DNA of 64,000 bases. Origin: Devosia sp. Root413D1 (GTDB taxonomy: Bacteria > Pseudomonadota > Alphaproteobacteria > Rhizobiales > Devosiaceae). Location of the stretch: positions 781,855-845,854 of the forward strand of contig NZ_LMEA01000001.1 in assembly GCF_001425235.1 (NCBI RefSeq). The letters are read 5' to 3'. Below, piece by piece: positions 8,713-16,829 of this stretch. Under the pieces are notes generated by a model, which saw only the letters and a list, made by a program, of their open reading frames with translations, made no database searches and was not told the DNA's origin. Made by a program: the position numbers and the translations under genes. Within the stretch, counting starts at the first letter, position 1. Each line of letters begins with the position of its first letter.

Positions 8713-9744
8713 CTACCGCCCACCCTCGATCTTCCGGTGCCGCTGGTTCACCCCGCCCTTGCCATAGGGATAGTCGGCGACTTCGGGGGCGCTGGCGTCG
8801 GTGAGCTGCTGAGTGTGCTCGGCATCGAGCTTGAGACCCGCGGCCGCCAGGTTGTCGGCGAGCTGTTCGCGGGTGCGGGCGCCGAGGATCACCGAAGTGA
8901 CGGCCGGGCGATCGGCGAGCCAGGCGAGCGCCACCCGCGCCATCGGGACACCGAGCGATTTTGCCACCGCTTCGACGGCAGCGATGACGCGCCAGGTCCG
9001 TTCCTGCTCATTGCGCGGTCCATACGATTCCTGCCCGCGGTTGGGGTTTTCCCCCAGCCGTGTTGAACCCGTCGGCATCTGGTCGCGCTTGTACTTGCCG
9101 GTGAGCCAGCCGCCGCCGAGCGGCGACCAGGGCAGGAGCCCGATATTGGCGTCGAGCGCCGCCGGTACGATCTCGTGCTCGATATCGCGGACCAGGAGGT
9201 TGTAGTGCGGCTGCAGCGTGATCGGCGGCGCGAGACCGCCGGCTTTGGCGATCCACGACGCCTTGGTCAGCTGCCAGCCGATGAAGTTGGAAAAGCCGTA
9301 ATAGCCGATCTTGCCGTTGCGGATGGCGTCGTCGAGGAACCTCAGCGTCTCCTCCAGCGGGGTCAGCGCATCGAAGGCGTGCATCTGGTAGAGGTCGATA
9401 TGTTCAACCCCGAGCCGGCTCAGCGAGGCGTCGAGCGCCTGGTTGAGATGACGGCGCGACAGCCCCAGATCGTTCGGCCCGTCGCCCATCGGGAAGCGCG
9501 CCTTGGTGGTGACCAGCACCTGTTTGGCCGCCTCCGGCCGGGCCTTCAGCCAGCGCCCGACGATCTCTTCCGATGTGCCGGCCGAATAGACGTCGGCGGT
9601 GTCGAGGAAATTGCCGCCCGCCGCCACATAGTCGTCCATCAGCTGGAACGATGTCGCCTCATCCGCCTCGGCCCCGAACGTCATGGTGCCCAAGGTCTGC
9701 GATGAGACAATGGCGCCGCTATTGCCGAGCTTACGATACTGCAT
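8713..9744 (-). CDS. Aldo/keto reductase
   Basis: 343 aa with start MQYRKLGNSGAIVS at 9744, preceded by GAGGGA. It has the AKR TIM-barrel features: the catalytic Asp/Tyr region FLDTADVYSAGTSEE, the Lys in VLVTTKARF, the His segment DLYQMHAFDALTPLEETL and the C-terminal cofactor motif VILGARTREQLADN. It is an NAD(P)H-dependent oxidoreductase on aldehydes or sugars. A second AKR with a similar layout lies at 19903-20949. The true substrate cannot be read from sequence; a sugar or aldose role fits the region. Confidence 0.85.
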   Translation of the reverse strand: MQYRKLGNSGAIVSSQTLGTMTFGAEADEATSFQLMDDYVAAGGNFLDTADVYSAGTSEEIVGRWLKARPEAAKQVLVTTKARFPMGDGPNDLGLSRRHLNQALDASLSRLGVEHIDLYQMHAFDALTPLEETLRFLDDAIRNGKIGYYGFSNFIGWQLTKASWIAKAGGLAPPITLQPHYNLLVRDIEHEIVPAALDANIGLLPWSPLGGGWLTGKYKRDQMPTGSTRLGENPNRGQESYGPRNEQERTWRVIAAVEAVAKSLGVPMARVALAWLADRPAVTSVILGARTREQLADNLAAAGLKLDAEHTQQLTDASAPEVADYPYGKGGVNQRHRKIEGGR

Positions 9745-9927
9745 GATTTCCCTCGATCGATTGAATCGCTTCAAGCGACTTCATAGTCGGTGCGGGTGTC
9801 ATGGTCGAGTTGAACTATCGAAGGGTGGGGGTGGCCATCAGGCTGGCCGCGGCTCAGCCGATGGCGCAGATCCGCGACCCGTCCGACTGCCTTGTGTTCC
9901 CGAGGAGCGGGCAGCCTGGCTTGACCA

Positions 9928-10884
9928 TTACTCCGGGATTGCTGGTGTCGAACGGCCGCCATAGGACTTGTCGATCAGGGTGACGTTGTTGCCGTGCAGC
10001 CAGCGATAGGGCTCGTGCATGGCGAGAACGCCGCGATCGATCCAGGGCTGGATGAAGCTTTCGAGCGGGGCGGTCAGGTAGTCCGGCTCGTCCTTCCGCT
10101 TCAGCAACTGGACATTGTAGTCGAGGATCGCCTCGGTGAACTCCTGCGTATAGCCGCCATTGTCGATGACCTCGAACCGGCCGTGGCAGGGGTAGATGGA
10201 TCTGGCGTCCATCGCCAGCAGCGAGCGATAGGTCATGATCTGCGCCGCGATTTCGCTGGTCATGGCCGGCGTGTTGAACGTCACCGTGTCCTCCACCGCA
10301 TCAGCGGCGAGCAGGATCTTGTCCTTGGGCAGGTAGGCGACGAGGTGGCCGAGCTGGTGCACGAAGGTCTCGATCAGCTCGATCTGCAGGTCCTTGAGCC
10401 ACACCGTCATCCGCCCATCGAACGTGCGGTTCGGCAGCACGACTTCCTTGACGCCGGGATAGTTCGGATCGCCCGCGCCCCAGATCTCGCCGCTCAGCAT
10501 CTGCGGTGCATAGGCCTGCAGCTTCCAGCGGGTGCGATTGGTCGCGATGATATCGGCGTTCTTATACAGGTAGTTGCCGGCGATGTGGTCGCAGTCCCAG
10601 TGCGAGTTGATCACCGAGACATGCTTGATCCCCATCTCGCGGATATAGGCGTCGATGGCTTCCATCTGCTCGCCATAGACCATGGTGTCGAAGACGATGG
10701 CGCTGTCGCCGCGGTGCAGCACGTAGTTGCAGACACCGAGCTTCATGTCGATGTTGCCCTTTATCCACTCTGGATAGTCGGCGATGTCGCGGCCATCGTA
10801 GAAGCAGATCAGGTAGTCGTTGATGTGCGAAACGCGCAGCTTCGGCACGAAGGGTTCGCGGACGATGTCCGTCTTGCTCGGCAT
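9928..10884 (-). CDS. Metallo-beta-lactamase-fold hydrolase in the guanidine-riboswitch locus
   Basis: 318 aa, start MPSKTDIVREPF at 10884 with a GGAGG Shine-Dalgarno. The MBL fold is indicated by the metal-site motif at residues 95-100, which reads HWDCDH. The usual pattern is HxHxDH, so the second His is Asp here. Later ligands fit: HQLGHLVAY, ILLAADAVED and IYPCHGR. It lies directly downstream of the riboswitch-controlled binding-protein gene, 135 bases away and on the same strand, with a palindromic repeat between. It may be expressed from the same guanidine-responsive transcript. A role in hydrolysing the imported nitrogen compound is inference only. Confidence 0.83.
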   Translation of the reverse strand: MPSKTDIVREPFVPKLRVSHINDYLICFYDGRDIADYPEWIKGNIDMKLGVCNYVLHRGDSAIVFDTMVYGEQMEAIDAYIREMGIKHVSVINSHWDCDHIAGNYLYKNADIIATNRTRWKLQAYAPQMLSGEIWGAGDPNYPGVKEVVLPNRTFDGRMTVWLKDLQIELIETFVHQLGHLVAYLPKDKILLAADAVEDTVTFNTPAMTSEIAAQIMTYRSLLAMDARSIYPCHGRFEVIDNGGYTQEFTEAILDYNVQLLKRKDEPDYLTAPLESFIQPWIDRGVLAMHEPYRWLHGNNVTLIDKSYGGRSTPAIPE

Positions 10885-10930
10885 GATGCCTCCGGTCACT
10901 TGATGAGATAGGGGCGGTCATCTTCCTGGT

Positions 10931-10999
10931 CGTGCTTTCGAGGCGGAAAAATCTGCAATCCCCGCCTTCGCGAGGACAGGCATTTTCCTGAAAGCACTC
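10931..10999. repeat. GCGCTTTC-type palindromic repeat, copy A
   Basis: The element runs from CGTGCTTTCGAGGCGGAAAA to TTTTCCTGAAAGCAC, with an inner CCCGCCTTCGCGAGGACAGG segment. It shares the TTTCGAG...GGAAAA and TTTTCC...GAAAGC arms with the copies at 14836-14888, 18867-18944 and 42429-42483. It sits between the SBP and MBL hydrolase genes. Confidence 0.75.
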
Positions 11000-11019
11000 G
11001 GCGACGACCGCCCGGATGG

Positions 11020-12567
11020 TCACTCGGCCCAGCGCACCGAGCCGTAGTCGATATTGCCCGGCGCATAGGCGGCGCGGAGGTCGAGATCGACGAGGCCCTT
11101 GGGGGCGACCACCACGTCGTCGACGCCGACCAGCGGGATGAACAGGCCATTGTCGAAATACAGATGCCCTGCCTTCTCGTAGAGCGCGTTGCGCGCCGTG
11201 ATATCGGTCAGCGTACCGGCTTGCTGCAGCAGCGCATCGGCCTCGGGCAGGCCGCGGCCGTAGAAGTTGATCGGCGCGCCTGAGGCAAAGAAGATGCCTG
11301 ACTGGTTCTCGGGATGGAGCGCATCCGGGGTCAGCTTGCCGATGTAGAAGTCGGGGCCATCCGGATTGTCCTTGAGCCCGAATGCGGCGCCCTGCGGCAG
11401 GATGGTGACAGTGGCGTTGATGCCGATGCTGGCGAGCTGCGCGACCAGCAGGTCGCCGACACGGCCGAGCGCGTTCGACTCTTCGGTGCTGATGCCGATG
11501 GTGAGGGTGACCGGCCCCTTGGCCGTGACCGTGGCCTTGGCGGCTTCGAGGTCAGCAGGGAACACGACCGGGGCTACCGGGTCGAGCATGGCCTCGGGAT
11601 AGACCGACTTGGCCGGATGGCCGAAGGCGCCGAAGGCGTCTGCCACCCAGGTCGCCGGGTTGATGGCGGTGAGGAAGGCCTTGAGGACTTCAGGGTCGGC
11701 AAGCGGCCCGGTCGGCTTCACGAAGCCGATGATTTCCGATGTGCTGGGCGCCGCAGTTGCTTCGAGCTCGGGCGGAAGCGAGGCGAGCTGGGCCCACGGG
11801 TAGTTGGCGGGAACCGCGTCGGTTTCCTGCGCCTGCAGGTTCAGCACCTGCTGGCCGATATCGGGCACCAGTGGCAGCTCGATGGTCGAGAAGAACGGCG
11901 CCTTGCCGTAGTAGCTGTCATTGCGCTCGAGCGTGTAGCCCTGGCCGCGCTCGAAGCTCGTGAGCTTGAACGGCCCGGTGCCGTCGGCGTTGCTGTCGAG
12001 CCACGCGCCAGCCGCCTTGCCACCGCCATTGTCGGCGAGCGCCTTGGGGCTGATGACCTTGGGGCCCCAGGGGCTCGCGAAACTGTCGAGCAGCGAGGGC
12101 TGCGGCATGCCGAGCGTGATGACGACGGTCTTGTCGTCCGGTGCGGCGATGTCCTTCACGTTCCACAGGAAGTAGCTGAGGATCAGCTCGCTGTCGCGGC
12201 GACGCTCGAACGAGGTTTTGACCGCTGCGGCGTTGAATGGGGTGCCATCATGGAAGCTCGCGCCCTCGACGAGATTGAACGTGTAGGTGAGGCCATCGTC
12301 CGAGATGGTCCAGTCCTTGGCGAGGAGGCCGCGGATTTCGGCGCTGCCCGGCACGTATTCGACGAGACCCTCGTAGACATTGTTGATGGCGGCGAGGCCG
12401 TCCATCTCGAAGGCATTGTCCGGATCGAACGAGTCGAAGTCGGTGGCGATCGGCAGGCGCAGGGTTTCCTGGGCCTGGACAGCGCCAGCGGACAGGATGG
12501 CGAGAAGTGCAGCGCCGGCAAGCAGCCGGCCCGTGACGTGGCTGAATGGTTTCATTGTTGACGACAT
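11020..12567 (-). CDS. ABC transporter substrate-binding protein, family 5 (Dpp/Opp type)
   Basis: 515 aa with start MSSTMKPFSHVTGR at 12567, chosen because GGGAG lies just upstream and a normal signal peptide (LLAGAALLAILSAGAVQAQ) follows. The mature protein has the family 5 solute-binding fold (DFDSFDPDNAFEMDG, YEGLVEY, TYTFNLVEGASFHDGTPF). Homologues bind peptides, nickel, opines or small amines. The gene is headed by a guanidine-I riboswitch and a sigma-54 promoter, so the cargo is probably guanidine-related or another nitrogen source. The permeases and ATPase are in the separate upstream unit on the same strand. Confidence 0.87.
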   Translation of the reverse strand: MSSTMKPFSHVTGRLLAGAALLAILSAGAVQAQETLRLPIATDFDSFDPDNAFEMDGLAAINNVYEGLVEYVPGSAEIRGLLAKDWTISDDGLTYTFNLVEGASFHDGTPFNAAAVKTSFERRRDSELILSYFLWNVKDIAAPDDKTVVITLGMPQPSLLDSFASPWGPKVISPKALADNGGGKAAGAWLDSNADGTGPFKLTSFERGQGYTLERNDSYYGKAPFFSTIELPLVPDIGQQVLNLQAQETDAVPANYPWAQLASLPPELEATAAPSTSEIIGFVKPTGPLADPEVLKAFLTAINPATWVADAFGAFGHPAKSVYPEAMLDPVAPVVFPADLEAAKATVTAKGPVTLTIGISTEESNALGRVGDLLVAQLASIGINATVTILPQGAAFGLKDNPDGPDFYIGKLTPDALHPENQSGIFFASGAPINFYGRGLPEADALLQQAGTLTDITARNALYEKAGHLYFDNGLFIPLVGVDDVVVAPKGLVDLDLRAAYAPGNIDYGSVRWAE

Positions 12568-12574
12568 GAGTCGC

Positions 12575-12590
12575 TCCCTTGAACAGGGAT
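12575..12590 (-). promoter_or_regulatory. Shine-Dalgarno sequestering hairpin of riboswitch 1
   Basis: On the minus strand TCCCT (12589-12585) can pair with AGGGA (12579-12575) across a GTTCA loop, hiding the Shine-Dalgarno AGGGAG that serves the ATG at 12567. ATCCCT (12590-12585) can instead pair with AGGGAT at 12615-12610 at the end of the aptamer, which would free the site. This is a hand-built model; the matching arrangement occurs in riboswitch 2. Confidence 0.6.
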
Positions 12591-12605
12591 CGACGGACCA
12601 TCGTC

Positions 12606-12733
12606 GCCAATCCCTTGGCTTACGAGGTCTCCCGGGCTTTTGTCCCGCCGTGCGTCCGGCGGACTGTGGCGCCCGCCGGTGGCAGCTCTCGGACCAGACA
12701 CGCAAAAAGCGTCGGAACCCTAGCCACCAGTCT
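12606..12733 (-). promoter_or_regulatory. ykkC / guanidine-I riboswitch 1 (upstream of SBP gene)
   Basis: Reading the minus strand, the conserved ykkC blocks appear in order: CTAGGGTTCCG, then GGTCCGAGAG, then ACGGCGGGACAAAAGCCCG followed by GGAGA. The P1 arms TGGCT (12726-12722) and AGCCA (12620-12616) close the aptamer. The P3 block matches the guanidine-I form rather than the ppGpp or PRPP variants as far as I can recall. Immediately after P1, GCCAA-GGGA-TTGGC (12619-12606) can form a competing hairpin. The element is ON-type in known family members. The controlled gene is the SBP at 11020-12567. Confidence 0.88.
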
Positions 12734-12744
12734 CGGGGATGACG

Positions 12745-12762
12745 ATGCAAGGGTCATGCCAG
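12745..12762 (-). promoter_or_regulatory. Sigma-54 (-24/-12) promoter of the SBP unit
   Basis: The minus strand reads CTGGCATGACCCTTGCAT, one mismatch from the consensus YTGGCACGRNNNTTGCW and with the correct 10-base spacing between GG and GC. The predicted start of transcription lies about 12 bases downstream, almost exactly where the riboswitch begins. This suggests nitrogen-type (RpoN) control on top of ligand control. Confidence 0.75.
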
Positions 12763-12910
12763 TGGTGTGGAATAGGTAAGGGGTTGGAATTGCTGACGAT
12801 TGCGACCGCGATGGGCGACATCAGCGGTTAGATATGACCAAAAAATATGCGGTAGAGCAAATCTGCACAATTGTAAGGCGTGATGTGGCTCGTTGTATGA
12901 CGAGATGGTG

Positions 12911-12946
12911 CAGTGGTCCTCCCCTGCGCAGCGGGGAGGACCACTG
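12911..12946. terminator. 14-bp perfect stem-loop after the permease gene
   Basis: CAGTGGTCCTCCCC (12911-12924) pairs perfectly with GGGGAGGACCACTG (12933-12946). It lies 15 bases past the stop of the minus-strand permease gene and separates that unit from the SBP unit. There is no clear T-run, so it may be an mRNA-stabilising or factor-assisted terminator hairpin. Confidence 0.6.
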
Positions 12947-12961
12947 AGAGACCGAGGCTTA

Positions 12962-13960
12962 CTAAAGCGCGATCCGCGGGTCCGCCACCGACTGCAGCAC
13001 TTCCACCAGCATCGTGACGAGGATGTAGAACGCCCCGAACACCATGGCGATGCCGAGCACCGCCGGCAGGTCGGAACTCCCGAACGACTGCACGGTGTAA
13101 AGACCGAGTCCCGGCCACGAGAAGATGCGCTCGACGATCAGGAGGTTCCCGTACAGCAGGCCGACCTGCAGCCCGAGCATGGCGAGCGGGGCCGAGGCGG
13201 CGTTGCGCAGGCCGTGGCGGAAGAAGATGCGGCCGCCGCTGAGGCCCTTGCCGCGCGCGGTGCGGATATAGGGTTGGCGCATCACATCGACGAGTGCCGA
13301 GTTGAGCGAGCGACCCACCGAAATGGCGATCGGGACCGACAGGGCCAGTGCCGGCAGGAAGAGGTGCCAGATGGCATTGAGGGCGATGTCGGGACGTCCC
13401 AGCAGCAGCCCGTCGAGGACGAAGAAGCCGGTCGGTCCGGTGAAGCGGCGGATGTCGAGGCGACCGCTGCCGGGGAACCAGCCGAGCTTGAACCAGAGGA
13501 AATAGGCGAGCAGCAGCGCGGTCAGGAAGATCGGGAACGAGCCTGCCGCCAGCATGCCGAGCCGTACGCCGCCCGAGCGGGTCATCGTCGTCTGCGCAAA
13601 GGCGAGGAGGAACGCGAAGCTGGTGCCCAGCAGCATGGCGAAGACGATCAGCTCGAGCGAGGCCGGACCGTATTTCAGCACATCGGCGGCGATCGGCTGC
13701 CGGGTGCGGATCGAGGTGCCGAGATCGCCCTGTGCGAGGCGGCTCATGAACTGCCCGTATTGCACCAGCAGCGGCTGATCGAGGCCGAGTTCGGCGCGGA
13801 TGCGCTCGATCGTTTCGACCGGCGCCGAGGGGCCGGCAAGGGCGCGGGCCGGGTCAGCCGGAATGATCGCCTGGAGGCAGAAGACGATGAAGCTCATCAC
13901 CACGAGGACGAGGACGAGGCCGCCGAGGCGTTTGGCGAGATATGCCAGCATGTCATGCAC
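12962..13960 (-). CDS. Dpp/Opp-type ABC permease (DppB-like)
   Basis: 332 aa from MHDMLAYL (13960), or 329 aa from the next Met at 13951; the first overlaps the preceding gene by 8 bases. It has the DppB layout: an N-terminal membrane segment, the soluble loop PADPARALAGPSAPVETI then IRAELGLDQPLLVQYG, and the EAA-type cytoplasmic loop RQPYIRTARGKGLSGGRI that contacts the ATPase. The end FGAFYILVTMLVEVLQSV then ADPRI is typical. It forms the channel with the DppC-like protein encoded next to it. It is the last gene of the unit headed by riboswitch 2. Confidence 0.87.
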   Translation of the reverse strand: MHDMLAYLAKRLGGLVLVLVVMSFIVFCLQAIIPADPARALAGPSAPVETIERIRAELGLDQPLLVQYGQFMSRLAQGDLGTSIRTRQPIAADVLKYGPASLELIVFAMLLGTSFAFLLAFAQTTMTRSGGVRLGMLAAGSFPIFLTALLLAYFLWFKLGWFPGSGRLDIRRFTGPTGFFVLDGLLLGRPDIALNAIWHLFLPALALSVPIAISVGRSLNSALVDVMRQPYIRTARGKGLSGGRIFFRHGLRNAASAPLAMLGLQVGLLYGNLLIVERIFSWPGLGLYTVQSFGSSDLPAVLGIAMVFGAFYILVTMLVEVLQSVADPRIAL

Positions 13961-14807
13961 CTCGAAGGGCGGAGCGGATGCCGTCGCCGGCGAGGTTGGC
14001 GAGGATCGACATTACGAAGATCACCAGCGCCGGGATGATGGGCAGCCACCAGTAGACGGTGAGGCTGTCGACCGAGCGTGAGGTCATGGCGCCGAGTTCG
14101 GGGGCCGGGGCGGGGAGGCCGAGGCCGAGGAAGGAGATCACCGACAGGGTCAGGATGATGTTGGCGACATCGAGCGTCGCCGCCACCGCCAGCGCCGGCA
14201 CCGCCCCCGGCAAGAGGTAGCGCAACATCAGGCGCGAGCCCTTCACCCCGGCGATGCGGGCTGCCTCGACATGCGGCCGGGCCCGGATGCGGCGGACTTC
14301 GTCGCGGGCCATGCGGGCATACCACGGCCACCAGAAGATGGTGATGGCGATCATGGTGTTGATGAGGCCGGGCCCGAGCGCCGCGACGACAGCGAGGGCG
14401 ATCAGCGTCGAGGGGAGCACGAGGAACAGCTCCACCACTCGCTGCAGCAGCGCATCGACCCAGCCGCCGACCATGCCGGCGAAGACGCCGATCACCGTGC
14501 CGATGAGCAAGGCGATGCCGATGACGGCGAGGCCCGGGAGCCAAGTGTAGCGGACACCGAGGACGACGCGCGAGAACAGGTCGCGGCCGATTTCGTCGGT
14601 GCCGAACCAGTGCGCGGCGTCGGGCGGCAGGTAGGCGGCGGCGACGCGCAGCATCGGGTCGTAGGGTACGAAAAACGGGCCAAAGATGGCGACGAGCGTG
14701 ATGACGAACACACCGGCAAGGCCGATGCGTTCGAGCCAGCCGACGCGGCGGAGCCACGCGAAGGCGGGGGGTGCGGTGGGGGCGGAGAGTTCGGTTGCGA
14801 GGGCCAT
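13953..14807 (-). CDS. Dpp/Opp-type ABC permease (DppC-like)
   Basis: 284 aa. An N-terminal membrane segment is followed by the family loop PYDPMLRVAAAYLPPDAAHW then FGTDEIGRDLFSRVV, and the EAA loop RRIRARPHVEAARIAG then KGSRL. These are hallmarks of DppC/OppC permeases. The stop overlaps the start of the DppB-like gene, and the start lies 12 bases after the ATPase gene, so ATPase, DppC and DppB are one tight operon. The order ATPase first and channel genes after is less common than the reverse. Confidence 0.88.
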   Translation of the reverse strand: MALATELSAPTAPPAFAWLRRVGWLERIGLAGVFVITLVAIFGPFFVPYDPMLRVAAAYLPPDAAHWFGTDEIGRDLFSRVVLGVRYTWLPGLAVIGIALLIGTVIGVFAGMVGGWVDALLQRVVELFLVLPSTLIALAVVAALGPGLINTMIAITIFWWPWYARMARDEVRRIRARPHVEAARIAGVKGSRLMLRYLLPGAVPALAVAATLDVANIILTLSVISFLGLGLPAPAPELGAMTSRSVDSLTVYWWLPIIPALVIFVMSILANLAGDGIRSALRGA

Positions 14808-14819
14808 TGTCGGTCTCGG

Positions 14820-16652
14820 TCAGCTGGCTAGAGCATCTGATTGGTCGCGCTCTCGAGGTGGAAAAGTCTGCAACTTTTCCTGAGAGCCCCCCAAGCGCGG
14901 CACGGCGCCGACCAGCATTTTCGTGTAGGGTGCTTGCGGGGCGGAAATGACCTGATCAGCCTCGCCGACTTCGACGAGATGGCCTTTCTCCAGCACCGCG
15001 ATGCGGTCGGCGATAAGCCGGGCAGCGGCGAGATCGTGGGTAACGAACAGCATGGCCATGCCCATGGAGCGGCGGAGGCTCCCGAGGAGGTTGAGCGTCT
15101 GCGCCGCGAGGGAAACGTCCATAGCGCTGATCGGCTCGTCGCAGAGCAGCAGCTTTGGCGGCACGACCACGGCGCGGGCGACGGTGATGCGCTGGCACTG
15201 GCCGCCAGAAAGTTCGCTCGGCAGGGCGTGCTGCAGCGCCGGATCGACGCCAACAAGCTTCAGCGCTTCAGCGATCTTCTTGTCCTGCTCATGCCGGCTA
15301 AGCCCCAGCGGGCGGAGGCGGTCGCGGATCTGTTCGCCGACGGTCAGCCAGGGTGTAAGTGCCGCGACGGCATCCTGAAACACCACTTGCGGCGGGATGC
15401 CGCCGAACCATGATACGTCGCCTTCGTCGGGGGCGAGGAGGCCCGCCGCGATGCGGAGCAGGGTGGATTTGCCCGAGCCACTTTCACCGACGAGCGCGAC
15501 GCACTCGCCCTGCTGGATCCTGAGGTCGATGCCGGCGAGGACCTGGGTCTGGCGGGCAGGACGTAGGATCCCGCGTTTCGGGCCGAAGCTCTTCTCGATG
15601 CGGTAGAGCTCGAGCGCGTTGGCTTCGCTCGCCGATGCCTCGGGCCAGCTCGGAGCTTCGCGGACGCGGGCGAGCAGGTCCGGCACCCGATTGGATTGGA
15701 AGCACGCGACCTGTCGCCCATCCTGCCGGCGCACCAGGTCCGGCTTGCGCTCGGAGCACTCGGCTTCGGCAAGGGGGCAGCGGGTGACGTAGTTGCAGTG
15801 CGCGCCGCTCGGCCGCGCCCGCAGCTGCTCGGAGGCGAGCGTCCCAAGCTGGCGGCTGCGGTCGGAATCGAGATCGAAGCGGGCGGCGAGGAGGCCCGCC
15901 GAGTAAGGGTGCGACGGCGCGGCGATCAGCGCGCGGGTGTGCCCGACTTCGGCAACGCGCCCGCCATAAAGCACCATCACCCGGTCGGCGAGTTCGGCGG
16001 CGACAGCGAGGTCGTGCGTGATGAAGAGCGTGGCGGTGTTGTGCTCACGGGCGAGATCGCGGAGCAGGGTGAGGATCTGCGCCTGCACCGTGACATCGAG
16101 TGCAGTCGTCGGCTCGTCGGCGATCAGCACGCGCGGCTTTGCCGCCATGCTCATCGCGATCAGCACGCGCTGGCGCTGGCCGCCCGACAGGCGGTGCGGC
16201 ATGTCGGCGGCAATACGCCTGGGGTTGGGCAGGCCGGTGCGGGCGAGCCACTCGAGCACTTCGTCGGCGCTGAGCCCGCTCTCACGCAACTGCGCGCCGA
16301 TGCTCATCGTGGGGTTGAGCGCGCCCATCGGATCCTGTGGGACAGCGCGGACGAGGCTAAGTCGGAGGTCGCGCAACTCACGCGGCCTGGCGCCGACGAT
16401 CTCGCGCCCGGCGAGGCGGATGCTGCCAGATATCTCGGGCTGCGCTTCGGCTGGCAGGAGCCCCTGCAGCGTCAGGCCGATGGTGGACTTGCCGGAGCCG
16501 CTCTCGCCGACGAGCGCCACGACTTCGCCCGGGGCGAGATCGAAGTCGATGCCGTCGAGCACAGTGCTGGCGCGGCCATCGCGGCTGAGGCGGACGTGGA
16601 GGCCGCGGATGGAAAGAACAGGGGCTTCGGGTTCGGTCGCTGGAAGAGTCAT
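14820..16652 (-). CDS. Fused double ATP-binding protein of the Dpp/Opp-type transporter
   Basis: 610 aa, equivalent to DppD and DppF joined in one chain. ABC domain 1 has Walker A GESGSGKST (about 53-61), LSGGQRQR and ADEPTTALD, then the oligopeptide C-terminal domain with the Cys cluster CNYVTRCPLAEAEC. Domain 2 has its own Walker A GESGSGKST, LSGGQCQRI and CDEPISAMD. The ATG at 16652 is preceded by GAGGGAG that lies within the riboswitch 2 expression platform. The last codons (KLQTFPPRERDQSD) are supplied by a copy of the GCGCTTTC repeat at 14836-14888, suggesting the repeat inserted at the 3' end and altered the tail. Confidence 0.9.
   Translation of the reverse strand: MTLPATEPEAPVLSIRGLHVRLSRDGRASTVLDGIDFDLAPGEVVALVGESGSGKSTIGLTLQGLLPAEAQPEISGSIRLAGREIVGARPRELRDLRLSLVRAVPQDPMGALNPTMSIGAQLRESGLSADEVLEWLARTGLPNPRRIAADMPHRLSGGQRQRVLIAMSMAAKPRVLIADEPTTALDVTVQAQILTLLRDLAREHNTATLFITHDLAVAAELADRVMVLYGGRVAEVGHTRALIAAPSHPYSAGLLAARFDLDSDRSRQLGTLASEQLRARPSGAHCNYVTRCPLAEAECSERKPDLVRRQDGRQVACFQSNRVPDLLARVREAPSWPEASASEANALELYRIEKSFGPKRGILRPARQTQVLAGIDLRIQQGECVALVGESGSGKSTLLRIAAGLLAPDEGDVSWFGGIPPQVVFQDAVAALTPWLTVGEQIRDRLRPLGLSRHEQDKKIAEALKLVGVDPALQHALPSELSGGQCQRITVARAVVVPPKLLLCDEPISAMDVSLAAQTLNLLGSLRRSMGMAMLFVTHDLAAARLIADRIAVLEKGHLVEVGEADQVISAPQAPYTKMLVGAVPRLGGSQEKLQTFPPRERDQSDALAS
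14836..14888. repeat. GCGCTTTC-type palindromic repeat, copy B (inside the ATPase gene end)
   Basis: TCTGATTGGTCGCGCTCTCG then AGGTGGAAAAGTCTGCAACT then TTTCCTGAGAGC matches the repeat copies A, C and D with small changes. Here it overlaps the last 20 or so codons of the minus-strand ATPase gene, so the repeat contributes coding sequence. Confidence 0.7.
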
Positions 16653-16655
16653 CGC

Positions 16656-16673
16656 TCCCTCACGTTGAGGGAT
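16656..16673 (-). promoter_or_regulatory. Shine-Dalgarno sequestering hairpin of riboswitch 2
   Basis: On the minus strand TCCCTC (16672-16667) can pair with GAGGGA (16661-16656) over an AACGT loop, masking the ribosome site of the ATG at 16652. ATCCCT (16673-16668) can alternatively pair with AGGGAT (16700-16695) right after the aptamer. The stem and loop differ in sequence from riboswitch 1 while the pairing is kept. Confidence 0.6.
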
Positions 16674-16690
16674 GACGAGACGCTGCGCTC

Positions 16691-16817
16691 GCCAATCCCT
16701 TGGCTAACGAGGTCTCCCGGGCTTTTGTCCCGCCGTGCACCTGGCGGGATGTCTCTCCCGGCCAGTGGCAGCTCTCGGACCAGCCGCGCCGAAGCGCCGG
16801 AACCCTAGCCACCAACT
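16691..16817 (-). promoter_or_regulatory. ykkC / guanidine-I riboswitch 2 (upstream of ATPase-permease unit)
   Basis: The same conserved blocks as riboswitch 1 appear on the minus strand: CTAGGGTTCCG, GGTCCGAGAG and ACGGCGGGACAAAAGCCCG with GGAGA. The P1 arms TGGCT (16811-16807) and AGCCA (16705-16701) close it. The variable stems differ from riboswitch 1 (for example GGCGCTTCGGCGC here against ACGCTTTTTGCGT there) but stay paired. The competing hairpin GCCAA-GGGA-TTGGC is identical (16704-16691). It controls the ATPase and two permease genes. Confidence 0.88.
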
Positions 16818-16829
16818 CTCAGCTAGTGA

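Noticed and set aside
12491-12750. A longer SBP protein starting at 12750
   Set aside because: The extra 61 residues are the antisense translation of the riboswitch; the signal peptide and ribosome site support the start at 12567.
12606-16817. Reading the ykkC elements as ppGpp or PRPP riboswitches (subtype 2)
   Set aside because: The full ACGGCGGGACAAAAGCCCG block with CTAGGGTTCCG and GGTCCGAGAG fits the guanidine-I form best, and the controlled genes are not amino-acid or purine biosynthesis genes. Some doubt remains without a covariance search.
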